Notes: a model not told the origin generated them from the sequence alone. Shown: positions 15,403 to 25,260, counted from the first letter of the stretch. The stretch: 64,000 bases of DNA from Kastovskya adunca ATA6-11-RM4 (GCA_019359445.1 JAHHHJ010000001.1:239334-303333); one strand, 5' to 3'. Program-made: numbers and translations.

Positions 15403-16074
15403 CTATTTACCTTTCAGAGCGAGGGTGAGTCCATCGGCAATTGGAACCATGCTTAGAGTAATGCGCTCGTCTTCGTGTAGCTTCTCGTTTAAAGCTCGAA
15501 GGGCTTTGGTGCTGCCGTTTTGGATATTGGGATCGGCGACTCGTCCACTCCAGAGAACATTGTCAATGGCAATCAGTCCACCGGGGCGAATTAGTTGCAG
15601 CGATCGCTCATAATACCCGTCATAATTTCCCTTATCAGCATCAATAAAGGCAAAGTCAAAGCTTTCTGCTTGCCCGTTGGCTAAAAGTTGGTCTAAGGTT
15701 TCTAGGGCAGGAGCGATGCGTAAATCAATTTTGTCAGCCACACCTGCGGCTTCCCAGTAGCGGCGGGCAAGAGTGGTGTACTCCTGGCTGATATCACAGG
15801 CAACAATCTGACCATTGGGAGGCAGGGCGAGGGCAACACAAAGGGAACTGTATCCGGTAAAGACACCAATTTCCAACGTCTTGGTTGCTCCCATGAGCTG
15901 TACTAACAGTGCCATAAACTGCCCTTGTTCAGGAGCAATCTGCATTACCGCCATTTCATGCTCAGCCGTTTCTTCTCGCAATTGCCGCAAAATTTCTGGC
16001 TCTCTCAAGGATGTAGAGAGAAAGTAATCATAAAGTCGGTCGTCAAGGTTGAGAGTTTTATTTGACATTGGCAA
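15403..16074 (-). CDS. SAM-dependent O-methyltransferase (CCoAOMT-like)
   Basis: A 223-residue class I methyltransferase of the cation-dependent catechol/caffeoyl-CoA O-methyltransferase family. SAM-binding motif I reads LEIGVFTGYSSLCVAL, followed by IVACDISQEY. The metal-binding acids are in FAFIDADKGNYDGYYE and in GLIAIDNVLWSGRV. Cyanobacterial members methylate catechol-type phenolics in vitro; the natural substrate is unknown. Two in-frame ATGs (16074 and 16068) compete as start. It converges on the HAD phosphatase gene, and the composite repeat lies between them. Confidence 0.88.
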   Translation of the reverse strand: MPMSNKTLNLDDRLYDYFLSTSLREPEILRQLREETAEHEMAVMQIAPEQGQFMALLVQLMGATKTLEIGVFTGYSSLCVALALPPNGQIVACDISQEYTTLARRYWEAAGVADKIDLRIAPALETLDQLLANGQAESFDFAFIDADKGNYDGYYERSLQLIRPGGLIAIDNVLWSGRVADPNIQNGSTKALRALNEKLHEDERITLSMVPIADGLTLALKGK

Positions 16075-16323
16075 TTTAAAAGTTGGGCTTACCTAATGTT
16101 TATAGTATCGAGGTGTTGATTCAAGAAGTCAGGCTCTGTGCTTTCTTTGTGCGATCGCCTTTCTTTAAGTGATGGTGGGGATGAAGGAAATTGTCTTTCC
16201 TAGGGAATATCAAACTGCCTTACTGTGGTTGGGTGAGATGAGCTGGAGAGACTGGGGGAGGTTTTCCAGGAGCCAGAATCGGTACTCTAGGAAATGGGTT
16301 TTTGTGAAAAAGTAGGGTTATAA

Positions 16324-16755
16324 ATGAACGCTCAATGGTGCCAGCGAGTTTTGATCGTGATTTTGATTGGGCTGCTGACAGCCTGTGGTACAAGCACGCC
16401 ACCTCTGGGACTAGCACCGAGTAAGCAACTGGTACAAAAAGCGATCGCTCTCCAGCTTAGTCAAACCCAACAACGCCTAACCCAGCAACTACAAGCTTCT
16501 CCCCCGAAATTTGAAGTCCCACAAGTCAAGCTCAAGCAACTAGAAGCGATCTTTGTTGAAGACTTACCCACTTATCACGTTCGCGGTACTTATAACCTCA
16601 AATTCAATCTGCCTGCTCAGCAAGTGACTCAGGAAAACAATACTTTTGATATCTACTTGCAACGCCAGAAAGAAGGCAAAACTTGGCGTTTGTTGCGCCC
16701 GGAAGTGACGGGTAAAAATACGGCGCAAGTCTGGCGAAGCTACTTAATCCGCTAA
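16324..16755 (+). CDS. Putative lipoprotein, cyanobacterial
   Basis: A 143-residue protein with an N-terminal hydrophobic stretch (VLIVILIGLLTAC). It ends in the lipobox LLTAC, predicting lipidation at Cys21. The mature part is a helix (QKAIALQLSQTQQRLTQQL) followed by a beta-rich region (YHVRGTYNLKFNLP, TFDIYLQRQKEGKTWRLLRP). I do not recognise a named family. The pattern suggests a small periplasmic binding or cone-shaped domain. It is flanked by the divergent methyltransferase gene and a co-directional membrane protein gene about 200 bp downstream. Confidence 0.7.
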   Translation: MNAQWCQRVLIVILIGLLTACGTSTPPLGLAPSKQLVQKAIALQLSQTQQRLTQQLQASPPKFEVPQVKLKQLEAIFVEDLPTYHVRGTYNLKFNLPAQQVTQENNTFDIYLQRQKEGKTWRLLRPEVTGKNTAQVWRSYLIR

Positions 16756-16964
16756 ATCATTAGTAGTAATTATTTAGAGAATTGCTATGACAGTAGAAAG
16801 ATTGTCATAGCGTAGTGAAACTCCTACTCTCCTATCTTTCCCGGTGCTAGACAAAAGGGAAAAGGGGCTTTTGTGAAATTGACGAAACTAGCACAAGGCT
16901 TTGAGTTAAAGCAGTGACTCTTATGCAGGATCGAAACTATCTTTCGACGTGCGAGACAGGGTAA

Positions 16965-17735
16965 ATGTTTCTTAACTACATTGGTTTAAGTGCTGGATTC
17001 GGAATTTTAACATTGCTAGTTTTTGGGTTGCTGCAATGGTTAAATGTCTCAGCGGGACAGTTTATTGATTGGGCGATCGCGGCGGCTAGTTTTTCCTGGT
17101 TACTGGTAATTGTGACGATACCGTGGAATATTCACTTTGAAGCGAGGGAAGTCTTAGCTGAGGCGTCGGTATCTGATGAAAAGGGAATTGCCCTTGATAC
17201 CCAGCAACTAGACTACGTTAAAACGGTGTCGCGTCGCTCGTTGTTAATTGCGATCGCGCTGCACTTACTTTCAGCGATCGCGCTTTACAGCCTCGCCGCC
17301 ACCGGAATTAGTGTTGTGGGTTACGTCAGTTCAGGCGCAGCCTTACTCCTAACCGTCCTGCGCCCCATAGTCCGCGCCTATCAATACCTCGCCGCCCGAC
17401 TGGCGATGATTCGGCAAGAATTTAACTATCCCCGCGAAGACGTGGTAGAACTCCGTTACCGCTTCAGCGCACTAGAAGAAAAAATTAAGCATATCGAAGA
17501 ACAAATGAACCCAGAAGAACCCTACTCCTGGGTTGCTACTTACAACCGCCAGAGCAAAGAAACGCAAACGGAACTACGACGCCTTGTAGCTTCATTAGAA
17601 ACATTACAGGCTAAAAACGAAGCCGATCATCAACGCCTCGCCCGCGAAGCTCAAAGCGCGATCGCCCAACTCACTGTAGATAGCCAATTCCTCGACCACG
17701 TCCGCGAAATCATCCGCTTCGTGAAAACGGCTTAA
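16965..17735 (+). CDS. Membrane protein with C-terminal coiled coil, function unknown
   Basis: A 256-residue protein with two N-terminal membrane segments (about residues 3-26 and 33-53). A second hydrophobic pair follows around 90-135 (LLIAIALHLLSAIALYSLAAT, VVGYVSSGAALLLTVL). The rest is a long charged helix region rich in heptads (FSALEEKIKHIEEQM and LRRLVASLETLQAKNEADHQRLAREAQ). I recognise no enzyme motif. It reads as an inner-membrane anchor with a cytoplasmic coiled coil. HIP1-like GCGATCGC sites lie within the coding sequence. Confidence 0.7.
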   Translation: MFLNYIGLSAGFGILTLLVFGLLQWLNVSAGQFIDWAIAAASFSWLLVIVTIPWNIHFEAREVLAEASVSDEKGIALDTQQLDYVKTVSRRSLLIAIALHLLSAIALYSLAATGISVVGYVSSGAALLLTVLRPIVRAYQYLAARLAMIRQEFNYPREDVVELRYRFSALEEKIKHIEEQMNPEEPYSWVATYNRQSKETQTELRRLVASLETLQAKNEADHQRLAREAQSAIAQLTVDSQFLDHVREIIRFVKTA

Positions 17736-17902
17736 CCAGCCCTCTAAACAAAGTGTGACCAAATTAGGGCTTGCAGCAAGCTTAGTATCTTGAATCGGGC
17801 AAATGTCTCCGTCGAGGTGTCTTTAGAAAATTTGTAAGTTGGAGAATTTGAGAATGACATCATTCTTGGAGTAGTGAGGATAAATACAATTAATTGCCTC
17901 GA

Positions 17903-19255
17903 CTACAACAAATTCGCAGACTCATACAAACGCCTGACTGTTGCCATAATCTTCGCACCATACTGTAAATCTGCTGACCAACGTCCACTGAGCTGCGGAA
18001 CTAAAGGTGCAATCCCACGGGCGACAAATCGAAAGCGAGGATCGACGATCTCCAGCACTAACGGCTCCACACTCGCGTAGGCTTTCAAATGCTGAACCTG
18101 CGCTCGGACGCCGATACGGGCACTTGGGAAGGAAGCCGTTTCAGCTCCGCCACCGACTGTTCCTAAACCCGCAAAGTTGTTTTGACTCGGTTTGAGCACG
18201 CCACCAAAACGCAAAAAGCTAGTTTCTACGCACATTTGACAAAAGGCAATGTCGTAGTTAACTCCCTCAATTGCTGCCTCTTCTCGGTAGAGTCTAGCGA
18301 TGTCTGGAAACTGGGAGAGGGCATCTTCATTATTGGACTTAAGGAACATCATCAATTGCACTTCTGAGGTATTCCCTTGCCCCATAATCCGGTCTATCTG
18401 ACCGGGACAGATTTGCAGAATTGAGCGCAAAATAACGGTACGTGTGGCATTATCCCAGCCGACAGAGACGTTGTAATCCCGCAAGTCAACCGCTTTGACA
18501 TAGACTACACCCCGGTAGAGCACGCGACGAATATCAGGGACAGTGGTCAAATCGATTCCCAGGCGATCTACTAAGTCAATGGGGACGTAGGCATTGCTGT
18601 TGATCAGAACGCCTTGTTCTTGGTAGGTTCGATTGTTAATGTTGATATTAATGCCAGGATAAGTTGGCTCCGGGACTGTAGGACTTGTGCCGGAGACAGC
18701 CCGACTCCAAGCTGCTAGCCCGTCAGCAATACCTAGAGCCATGTCGCGCCTTCTATTAATAATCAAAGCCCGGTCATCGGGGTTAGTGAGAAAGCCTACT
18801 TCCATCAACAGTGAGGCAACGGAAACCTGACGGAGAAAGGCTAAACTCCCAACGGCTGTGTTCGTGTCTGGTTTCGCTCCCCGGCTAGGTAGTTGAGGGA
18901 GGCGGCGTAAAAGTGCTAGAAGCAACAGTTCTGCATGGTTCTTGCGCTCGGTGTTGTTGGTGATGTAAAAGACACTGGCTCCTCGGACGCTGGGGTTAGA
19001 GAAGGCGTCGGCGTGAATTTCTAGTGCCACATCACCCGGACGAGCACGGGCATTAATCCATTGGATACTCGCTCTTAAGCTCAAATCATCCGGAACCGAG
19101 AAAACTTCAAAACCACGCGATCGCAACTCTGCCACAATCTGATCGCGCAGCAAAATCATCTGAGTTGCTTCTGTTGTCCCTCCCGATATCGCTCCAGGAT
19201 CGCGAATACTTCCCTCAAAACCACCATGACCCGCAGAAATAAAGATTCGTCCCAT
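17903..19255 (-). CDS. N-acetylmuramoyl-L-alanine amidase fused to a glucosaminidase-like domain
   Basis: A 450-residue cell-wall hydrolase in three parts. Residues 1-190 form an Amidase_3 domain with zinc ligands His10 (SAGHGG), Glu29 and His81 (LEIHADA) and the catalytic Glu152 (LMEVGFLTN). Residues about 210-290 resemble a copper-amine-oxidase-N-type stalk (INININNRTYQEQG and GVVYVKAVDLRDYNVSVGWD). Residues about 295-450 resemble a GH73/FlgJ-like glucosaminidase (FPDIARLYREEAAIEGVNYDIAFCQMCVETSFL, NNFAGLG). Together they could cut both the peptide and the glycan of peptidoglycan. No signal peptide is visible at MGRIFISAGHGG, which is odd for a secreted enzyme; an upstream alternative start was not found. 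Confidence 0.88.
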   Translation of the reverse strand: MGRIFISAGHGGFEGSIRDPGAISGGTTEATQMILLRDQIVAELRSRGFEVFSVPDDLSLRASIQWINARARPGDVALEIHADAFSNPSVRGASVFYITNNTERKNHAELLLLALLRRLPQLPSRGAKPDTNTAVGSLAFLRQVSVASLLMEVGFLTNPDDRALIINRRRDMALGIADGLAAWSRAVSGTSPTVPEPTYPGINININNRTYQEQGVLINSNAYVPIDLVDRLGIDLTTVPDIRRVLYRGVVYVKAVDLRDYNVSVGWDNATRTVILRSILQICPGQIDRIMGQGNTSEVQLMMFLKSNNEDALSQFPDIARLYREEAAIEGVNYDIAFCQMCVETSFLRFGGVLKPSQNNFAGLGTVGGGAETASFPSARIGVRAQVQHLKAYASVEPLVLEIVDPRFRFVARGIAPLVPQLSGRWSADLQYGAKIMATVRRLYESANLL

Positions 19256-19542
19256 CTGGCGCTATGTCCCAACACGGCTTCAGCACTCAATCATATATAA
19301 CATTGGTTGTCTCCCGGCAAGAGGGCACAAAGCCTTGATAAAACTAAATTTTTTATATATAAGCCTAATTTTGTCCTAAATTGAAGCGATATTTGTTCAG
19401 TTATGAAACTTGATGTTTTTCTGAATTCCAATATGAGATGTAGTCTTTTTTAAGGTTTATTTTAAATAAATTACTTAAGTTAATACCAGTAATAAACAGC
19501 TTTTTTGTAGTTTCATGGTTACATAAATTATAGAAAATGGTT
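19256..19542. other. AT-rich intergenic region between divergent amidase and dnaG
   Basis: About 290 bp, strongly AT-rich, holding no reading frame of interest. It probably contains the promoter of the amidase gene on the minus strand. The dnaG promoter candidate follows at 19543. Confidence 0.4.
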
Positions 19543-19572
19543 TTGACAAATCCTGTAGAGATATCCTATACA
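19543..19572 (+). promoter_or_regulatory. Sigma70-type promoter candidate upstream of dnaG
   Basis: TTGACA at 19543-19548 and TATACA at 19567-19572 are separated by 18 bp, about 110 bp before the dnaG start. This is one of the best consensus pairs in the window. The -10 hexamer lies inside the palindrome at 19553-19584. Confidence 0.6.
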
Positions 19573-19584
19573 ACGTCTCTACAG
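19553..19584. repeat. Palindrome overlapping the dnaG promoter
   Basis: CTGTAGAGA at 19553-19561 is perfectly repeated inverted as TCTCTACAG at 19576-19584, with CAACG on one inner side only. It looks like a decayed copy of the GTAGAGACGTTG-type dispersed palindrome common in cyanobacteria. It contains the -10 element of the candidate promoter. Confidence 0.7.
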
Positions 19585-19680
19585 AATCTAAAGTTTCAAC
19601 ATTAAGGCTCTAACATTAATAATTGTGAGTATCAAGGTAATTTAAAATAAGTTATATCCTGAGTTTCCCTATCGACTGAA

Positions 19681-21636
19681 GTGCAAATTCCCCGCCTACA
19701 TCCAGAAACGATTGACGAAGTTAAGCAGCGTGCTGACATTGTGGATGTGATTTCAGAACGCGTTGTTTTACGCAAGCGAGGGAAAGACTATACAGGCTTG
19801 TGTCCCTTCCATGAAGAAAAGACACCCAGCTTCAGCGTTAGCCCCAGCAAGCAGATGTACTACTGCTTTGGCTGCCAAGCCGGAGGAAATAGCATCACGT
19901 TCCTGATGGAATTGGGCAAGCGCTCGTTCAGTGATGTGGTGCTGGACTTGGCGGGACGCTATCAGGTGCCCGTGAAAACCCTAGAACCGGAACAACGGCA
20001 GGAACTCCAACGCCAGCTATCGCTGCGAGAACAGCTTTATGAGATTTTGGCACTCACGGCTGAGTTTTATAAGCACGCGCTGCGGCAACCGCAAGCTGGG
20101 CAAGCAAGAGAGTATCTCAAAGACAAGCGGCAGTTGAGGGAAGAAACAATTCAACAGTTTCACCTGGGTTATGCCCCCGCAGGTTGGGAAACCCTCTATC
20201 GTTACCTAGTGGAACAAAAAGGCAAACCCTTACAACAGGTAGAGCAAGCGGGCTTAATTGTGCCGAGGAAAAAAGGTGATGGGTATTACGACAGGTTTCG
20301 CGATCGCCTAATTATTCCCATCCACGACACCCAAGGGAGAACGATTGGGTTTGGGGGGAGAAGTTTGGGGGACGAGCAACCCAAGTACCTCAACTCTCCA
20401 GAAACTCCACTGTTTGATAAAGGCAAAACCTTGTTTGCCCTAGATAAAGCCCGCGACGCGATTGGCAAGCAAGACCAAGCCGTCGTCGTGGAAGGATACT
20501 TTGATGCGATCGCCCTCCATGCGGCAGGAATAACCAACGTTGTTGCCTCCCTAGGAACCGCCCTCTCCGACCACCACGTCCGACAACTGCTACGCTACAC
20601 CGACTCCAAGCAGATTGTCCTCAACTTTGACGCGGACGCCGCTGGAACCAACGCCGCCGAACGGGCGATCGCAGAAATTACCCCCTTAGTCTATAGCGGG
20701 CAAGTGCAACTGCGGGTTCTCAACTTACCAGAGGGTAAGGATGCCGACGAATTCCTCAAAGCCAATCCCGATGGCGCAGAAAAATATCAGGAACTCTTAA
20801 AAAGTGCTCCTTTGTGGCTCGATTGGCAGATCAGCCAACTCCTGAGCAATCAAGACCTCAAACAAGCCGATCGCTTTGGGCAAGTTGCCCAAGAAATGGT
20901 GAAGCTACTCCGCCAAATCATTGATGACAACCAGCGCACCCATTACATCCGTCACTGTGGAGAACTGCTCAGTCAAGGAGACTCGCGCCTCGTCTCCCTC
21001 AACATTGAAAACTTACTGGCTCAAGTGGGCAAACCCCTGAGCAACAAACCCAAAAAATCTCACACTTCTCCTCAAAAGCCGTTCTCAAACCTTGCCCTAC
21101 CTATCGGTTCAGAAGACCGCCTTTTAGAAGAAGCCGAAGCGCTGTTGCTCCGCATTTACCTGCACCAGCCAGAATATCGACAGGCGATCGTTGATGCCTT
21201 AGAAGTACCAGACCTGATTTTTAGCCTTTCCCATCACCGCTTTTTATGGCAGCAAATTCTCGAACTCCAACAAGACCTTGAGGCATCCACGCCAGCCCTT
21301 GACCCCCTAATTTCCCTACTGCAAGAAAAGAGCCTACAGTTTCCTACAGAAATGGCTCAGGTGGCACATCTGTTTCATCTAGATGAGAAACAGGAAGAAG
21401 ATATTAGTCGTACTCCCTTAGTGATTCGCGCCGCTATTGCCTGTTTAGAGCAGGTGGCGTGCGCTCATCGGCGGCGTTACTGCCTAGAACAATGGCAAAA
21501 ACTCGACCCTTCAAAGGATCTCAAACGCAAGCAAGACTACTGGGAACAGTTCTCCGAGGCAGATCGGCAGATTAAGGAGTTAGAGAAAGTTCGTAATGCG
21601 GCTTTCTCGGAGATTGTTGAGATGACAGCTCTTTAA
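19681..21636 (+). CDS. dnaG: DNA primase (DnaG)
   Basis: Synthesises RNA primers at the replication fork. The 651-residue product starts at GTG (no ATG fits). It has the CHC2 zinc domain with Cys41, His44, Cys62 and Cys65 ([16 protein letters not shown]). The catalytic core includes [17 protein letters not shown]. The Toprim motif is [11 protein letters not shown] with Glu, followed by the NFDADAAG acidic motif. The C-terminal 200 residues form the helicase-binding part, less conserved as usual. Its last four bases overlap the stop of the convergent pentapeptide gene. Codon use and HIP1 sites match the surrounding chromosome. Confidence 0.96.
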   Translation: MQIPRLHPETIDEVKQRADIVDVISERVVLRKRGKDYTGLCPFHEEKTPSFSVSPSKQMYYCFGCQAGGNSITFLMELGKRSFSDVVLDLAGRYQVPVKTLEPEQRQELQRQLSLREQLYEILALTAEFYKHALRQPQAGQAREYLKDKRQLREETIQQFHLGYAPAGWETLYRYLVEQKGKPLQQVEQAGLIVPRKKGDGYYDRFRDRLIIPIHDTQGRTIGFGGRSLGDEQPKYLNSPETPLFDKGKTLFALDKARDAIGKQDQAVVVEGYFDAIALHAAGITNVVASLGTALSDHHVRQLLRYTDSKQIVLNFDADAAGTNAAERAIAEITPLVYSGQVQLRVLNLPEGKDADEFLKANPDGAEKYQELLKSAPLWLDWQISQLLSNQDLKQADRFGQVAQEMVKLLRQIIDDNQRTHYIRHCGELLSQGDSRLVSLNIENLLAQVGKPLSNKPKKSHTSPQKPFSNLALPIGSEDRLLEEAEALLLRIYLHQPEYRQAIVDALEVPDLIFSLSHHRFLWQQILELQQDLEASTPALDPLISLLQEKSLQFPTEMAQVAHLFHLDEKQEEDISRTPLVIRAAIACLEQVACAHRRRYCLEQWQKLDPSKDLKRKQDYWEQFSEADRQIKELEKVRNAAFSEIVEMTAL

Positions 21637-22142
21637 GGACAAAACAGCGTATCGCGGGTATCGCGTCCCGTTACCGGATTGGTGCCACTCGCCACGTCAC
21701 AAAGCTGCTCTTGGATATCTCGACGTAACAAAACATCAGTAAAATCTGCCCCTTCGATATTGGCTCCCTGAAACTTGGCATTGCTGGCAAACGCGCCTTC
21801 AAGGATAGCGTTTTTTAAATTCGCGTTAGTTAAACGCGCCGCATCCAAGGTCGCGTAACTGAGGTTTGCTCCTTCGAGATTGGCAGATTCAAGATTGGTA
21901 GCAAAGAATCTGACTTCCCGTAAATCAGTGTTGCTCAAGTTACTGTTCCGCATGTTTGCTTTGGTAAACTGCGAATCCGTCAGCACTTGACCAGAGAAGT
22001 CAGCCCCGACTAAATTTTCTCGGTTGTAATCGATTGCTAGAGCTGGTGTAGCGATCGCCCCAAAAATCAATACACTAGCAACCACTAAGAGAACTAAACT
22101 AGACACAATTGTGGGGAAACTTAGAGATTGCCAACGTTTCAT
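21633..22142 (-). CDS. Pentapeptide repeat protein, lumenal/periplasmic type
   Basis: A 169-residue exported protein. The chosen ATG at 22142 (MKRWQSLSF) begins a signal peptide with the hydrophobic core [18 protein letters not shown], and cleavage is expected after ALA. About 18 A(D/N)LXX repeats follow ([38 protein letters not shown]), folding as a right-handed quadrilateral beta helix. The end [19 protein letters not shown], with two cysteines, resembles that of plant thylakoid-lumen pentapeptide proteins. A 32-codon upstream extension in frame is not a signal peptide and is rejected. It overlaps the dnaG stop by 4 bp tail to tail. The molecular role of this group is unknown. Confidence 0.85.
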   Translation of the reverse strand: MKRWQSLSFPTIVSSLVLLVVASVLIFGAIATPALAIDYNRENLVGADFSGQVLTDSQFTKANMRNSNLSNTDLREVRFFATNLESANLEGANLSYATLDAARLTNANLKNAILEGAFASNAKFQGANIEGADFTDVLLRRDIQEQLCDVASGTNPVTGRDTRDTLFCP

Positions 22143-22298
22143 AGAATTTTTTGTCACAAACAACTGTACTGCTCTGTAACCACAACCTTGAGTAACCTTC
22201 AGATCAGGTGTGGCATTTTTCCGTAATTTTACCAGCAAGTCATCTCAGCGCATTAAAAGCCCTGGCACCAAACCCACCCTAGCCACTTGATAAACTTA

Positions 22299-22838
22299 AT
22301 GCCCGATTTGGGAGAATTAGGAGAACAACTCGTCGCGCAATGGTTACAGGAAAATGGCTGGCTGATTGTGCAGCATCGTTGGCGTTGTCGCTGGGGAGAG
22401 ATTGATTTGATTGCCCAATACGCGCCGATTCGTAGCGTCGGCGTCTCGTCTGACGGGGAGGGAACAGGTAAGCCCATTGCCAGCAACAATTCCTCATGCC
22501 CAATTTTGGTGTTTGTCGAAGTCAAGACACGCACTTCAGGCAACTGGGATGCCGATGGATTACTTGCCATTACACCGCAAAAACAAACAAAAATGCGGAA
22601 AACTGCCCAAATGTTTCTTGCCGAGCATCCCCAGCTAACAGATTTTCCTTGCCGCTTTGATGTGGCGCTAGTGAGTAGCACCAGGCAAAACAGACAACAA
22701 CTACACCGCCAGGAGCAGGAAGCATTAGAGGTAGGGATTTTCCCTAGACAATTTCCCTCTGTCACTTTTGGGCAACCCGTGTCTGTAGCCGGGTACCAAC
22801 TCACCCTACACGACTACATCCAGTCGGCTTTTGATTAA
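22299..22838 (+). CDS. YraN family protein (UPF0102)
   Basis: A predicted small endonuclease-like protein of the restriction-endonuclease fold. The diagnostic motifs are GELGEQLVAQWLQENGW, then RCRWGEIDLIAQ (the acidic core), and later ILVFVEVKTRTS, giving the E-x-K pair of a PD-(D/E)XK site. Between these blocks lies an insertion of about 20 residues (APIRSVGVSSDGEGTGKPIASN), and the C-terminal half also has one. This makes the protein about 60 residues longer than the usual 120. A TTG at 22287 in frame is an alternative start. It diverges from the pentapeptide gene. The cellular role of YraN is not settled. Confidence 0.85.
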   Translation: MPDLGELGEQLVAQWLQENGWLIVQHRWRCRWGEIDLIAQYAPIRSVGVSSDGEGTGKPIASNNSSCPILVFVEVKTRTSGNWDADGLLAITPQKQTKMRKTAQMFLAEHPQLTDFPCRFDVALVSSTRQNRQQLHRQEQEALEVGIFPRQFPSVTFGQPVSVAGYQLTLHDYIQSAFD

Positions 22839-22870
22839 ACAACAGGTTTTAACTTGAGCCGTCGGACGGC

Positions 22871-22972
22871 GTAAATAATTAAAGGTTTGTAGTCAGGGCT
22901 AAATTCCTAACTCCAAACAATTTTAATAGCTTTACATAACTTTACACAATTTGATTTATTCTCGCCTACTTC
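22871..22972 (+). repeat. Dispersed element shared with 30001-30122, copy 1
   Basis: Begins with GTAAATAATTAAAGGTTTGT and AGTCAGGGCT and ends with TTGATTTATTCTCGCCTA. The copy before the phytyltransferase gene has the same two ends but is 20 bp longer because it keeps more of the inner palindrome. Confidence 0.7.
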
Positions 22973-22983
22973 TTTAAAAAAAA

Positions 22984-23029
22984 ATTAATCATTAGTCCGT
23001 CGTCTCTTGACTTTGGTCTAATGATTAAT
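22984..23029. terminator. Long hairpin between convergent genes
   Basis: ATTAATCATTAGTCC (22984-22998) and GGTCTAATGATTAAT (23015-23029) pair at 14 of 15 positions around a 16-nt loop, followed by GGAAACAAAAA. It lies between the 3' ends of yraN and the convergent gene at 23079, so a bidirectional terminator is likely. Confidence 0.55.
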
Positions 23030-23078
23030 GGAAACAAAAACGGCTAAATAAATTTATGTAGCTTAGGGCTACCTTGAC

Positions 23079-23468
23079 TTAAGCTAAGGTTTCTGGGCAG
23101 TATCCCAAACCCATTGTGAATTGCTGGCGAAACGCTTCAATATCGCTATGATCCGGATTACCATGAGAGACGACAGCGACTTGATAACGGCGCATAACCT
23201 CGATAGGCGACTGTCCTGTTTCTAGGCTCCAAAGCGCCATCTGTAGGCGGATTTCGGGATCGTAGGGGATGCCAATTTCATGCATAAATGCCCGGAAGTC
23301 TCCATGTTGGTGAGGACTTAGGGGTCGGTTCATTTTTACTTTCACAACCCAACCATCAATTTGATGAATCACCGTCATGAAACGGACGGGAAGTTGGGGC
23401 GTTCTGTGTAAGTACTCGACCACCCGTAGAGTCAGACTGGCATTTGCCAAGAAAAAAAGGTAATCCAT
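23079..23468 (-). CDS. Conserved hypothetical protein, 129 residues
   Basis: A small soluble protein without recognisable catalytic motifs. It contains a beta-rich middle (VRFMTVIHQIDGWVVKVKM), a His-rich turn (SPHQHGDFRAFMHE), then helices and the segment RYQVAVVSHGNPDHSDIEAF. The start MDYLFFLANASL looks natural, and the frame has the codon use of the neighbouring genes, so it is likely real. I do not recognise the family. It is convergent with yraN, separated by the hairpin at 22984-23029. Confidence 0.6.
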   Translation of the reverse strand: MDYLFFLANASLTLRVVEYLHRTPQLPVRFMTVIHQIDGWVVKVKMNRPLSPHQHGDFRAFMHEIGIPYDPEIRLQMALWSLETGQSPIEVMRRYQVAVVSHGNPDHSDIEAFRQQFTMGLGYCPETLA

Positions 23469-23793
23469 AAGTGTTCTTGGACTTTATCCGAGGAGTTCTA
23501 TACATTTATTCTCCCAAGAGTTACTGGATGGGGGTAGGGGCAACTCCCCCGATATAAGATGGGGGACTTTACCCAATTTTCCAAAACTTTTTTTACTAGG
23601 CTTTTCAGTAGTTTGACAGGTAGCGATCGCCAAACCCGGATCAGGATGAAGAATGATTGATGACGGGAATTGGCGATTAGTGAGAATGTGATTAGATTAG
23701 CGAGTCCTAAAAGTCCAAACAGTGAGCAGAAAGGATGCACCTCTCCCGCTATAACAGATCAGGTTTAGCGCGGTTTAAGAGCAAAACAATAAC
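23469..23793. other. Intergenic region before queA
   Basis: About 325 bp between divergent genes. A minus-strand frame at 23498-23740 has no support. The region presumably carries the promoters of queA and of the hypothetical gene at 23079. No confident promoter hexamers were picked. Confidence 0.4.
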
Positions 23794-24984
23794 ATGACTA
23801 AAATCGACGATAAGAGCAATCCCCCCCACCTCGACACGGAAAACTTGATTCAGGCAGTAGATCCCCCTAGTAGCGTGACAGACTCTTTGTTCCCGATGGA
23901 TAGCCATGAATTCCCCGATCAACTGCTATCGAGTTACGACTACGAGCTACCAAGTGCTTTAATTGCTCAGACTCCCCTGAGTAAGCGAGATGGTTCTCGC
24001 TTGCTGGTGGTGGATTCACCCACGCATCACCACTGTATTTTTCGTGACTTACCCCAACTGCTGCAACCTGGAGACTTGTTAGTCCTCAATAACACCCGTG
24101 TCATCCCAGCGCGACTGTATGGACATAAAACCACAGGAGCACCTGTGGAAGTGTTGCTTTTAGAGGAGAAAGCGCCTAACTGCTGGCTAGCGCTGGTAAA
24201 ACCAGGCAGACGGATCAAACTAGGGGCAACGATCATCTTTACCCCAAACGAACAAAGCGACACCTCCATCGCCAGTCTCACAGCAACTGTTGTAGAACGA
24301 GATGAAGCAACCCGTGGGCGTTTGTTGCAGTTTAACGTCCCTGAGGGGGAATCTCTAGAGCATTTATTGAACTACTACGGTCAGGTGCCACTGCCCCCCT
24401 ACATTACCGATTCTGAGGCATCACCAGAGCAGTATCAGACCGTGTATGCCCAACACTCCGGCGCGATCGCGGCTCCCACCGCCGGGTTACATTTTACAGA
24501 CGAACTACTAGAACAATTACAAGCCCAAGGTATCCAGCAGGCATCCGTAACCCTGCACGTCGGCGTGGGAACATTCCGCCCCGTAGAAGCGGAGGACATT
24601 ACCGCTCATCAAATGCACGGCGAATGGCTGGAAGTCCCCCCCGCCACTGTTGACCAGATTCGCGAGACAAAAGCCAGAAAGGGGCGAGTAATTGCCGTTG
24701 GTACCACAGTAGTACGGGCATTGGAAGGTGCGGCGGCGGATGGCGAATTGCAACCCTTCCAAGGCAAGACGGAGTTGTTCATTTATCCAGGTTATCAATG
24801 GCGAGTGGTGGAGGGTTTGATTACCAATTTCCACTTACCGCGCTCTAGTTTGCTGATGCTCGTCAGTGCTCTGATCGGGCGTCAGCGTTTATTAGATTTG
24901 TACCAGGAGGCGATACAAGAGCAATATCGCTTCTATTCCTTCGGTGACGCGATGTTGATTTTGCCAGAGGTAAGGACTAATTAG
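23794..24984 (+). CDS. queA: S-adenosylmethionine:tRNA ribosyltransferase-isomerase (QueA)
   Basis: Transfers the ribosyl part of SAM to preQ1 in tRNA, giving epoxyqueuosine. The 396-residue frame contains the family blocks [66 protein letters not shown] and [13 protein letters not shown] in order. The usual family start corresponds to about residue 40, so the first 34 residues ([17 protein letters not shown]...) are probably not needed. ATG at 23896 ([11 protein letters not shown]) is a good alternative start. A composite tandem repeat begins 1 bp after the stop codon. Confidence 0.94.
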   Translation: MTKIDDKSNPPHLDTENLIQAVDPPSSVTDSLFPMDSHEFPDQLLSSYDYELPSALIAQTPLSKRDGSRLLVVDSPTHHHCIFRDLPQLLQPGDLLVLNNTRVIPARLYGHKTTGAPVEVLLLEEKAPNCWLALVKPGRRIKLGATIIFTPNEQSDTSIASLTATVVERDEATRGRLLQFNVPEGESLEHLLNYYGQVPLPPYITDSEASPEQYQTVYAQHSGAIAAPTAGLHFTDELLEQLQAQGIQQASVTLHVGVGTFRPVEAEDITAHQMHGEWLEVPPATVDQIRETKARKGRVIAVGTTVVRALEGAAADGELQPFQGKTELFIYPGYQWRVVEGLITNFHLPRSSLLMLVSALIGRQRLLDLYQEAIQEQYRFYSFGDAMLILPEVRTN

Positions 24985-25260
24985 TCCTGAGTCCTGAGTC
25001 CTGAGTCCTGAGTCGGGTAGAAAGGGTGAAGGATGAAGTATGAAGGATGAAGTATGAAGGGTGAAGTATGAAGGGTGAAGTATGAAGGGTGAAGTATGAA
25101 GGGTGAAGTATGAAGGGTGAAGTATGAAGGGTGAAGTATGAAAGAGGTTATTGGTTCTCTTCCTCTCCCCTGCTCCCCTGCTCCCCTGCCCCCCTGCTCC
25201 CCTGCCTCCCGGCTCCCCGGCTCCCCGGCTCCCCTGCACCCCTGCTTCCCTGCTTCCCAA
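24985..25260 (-). repeat. Composite intergenic repeat, copy 4 (long, reversed orientation)
   Basis: On the plus strand it reads arm C (GTCCTGAGTCCTGAGTCCTG), arm B as about 15 units of the GAAGTATGAAGGGTG type (25020-25140), the linker GAGGTTATTGGTTCTC, and arm A as CTCCCCTGCTCCCCTG units up to 25255. The order is exactly the reverse complement of the copies at 15211 and 37372. Open frames on both strands run through it, but they only reflect its heptamer/octamer periodicity. Confidence 0.85.

Noticed and set aside
22253..22804. 183-codon frame antisense to yraN
   Set aside because: Cys/Ser/Trp-rich shadow of the yraN frame. The plus-strand product has clear family motifs.
24985..25260. Regular repeats that could be mistaken for a CRISPR array
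   Set aside because: Units are contiguous heptamers/octamers without unique spacers, and no cas gene is nearby.
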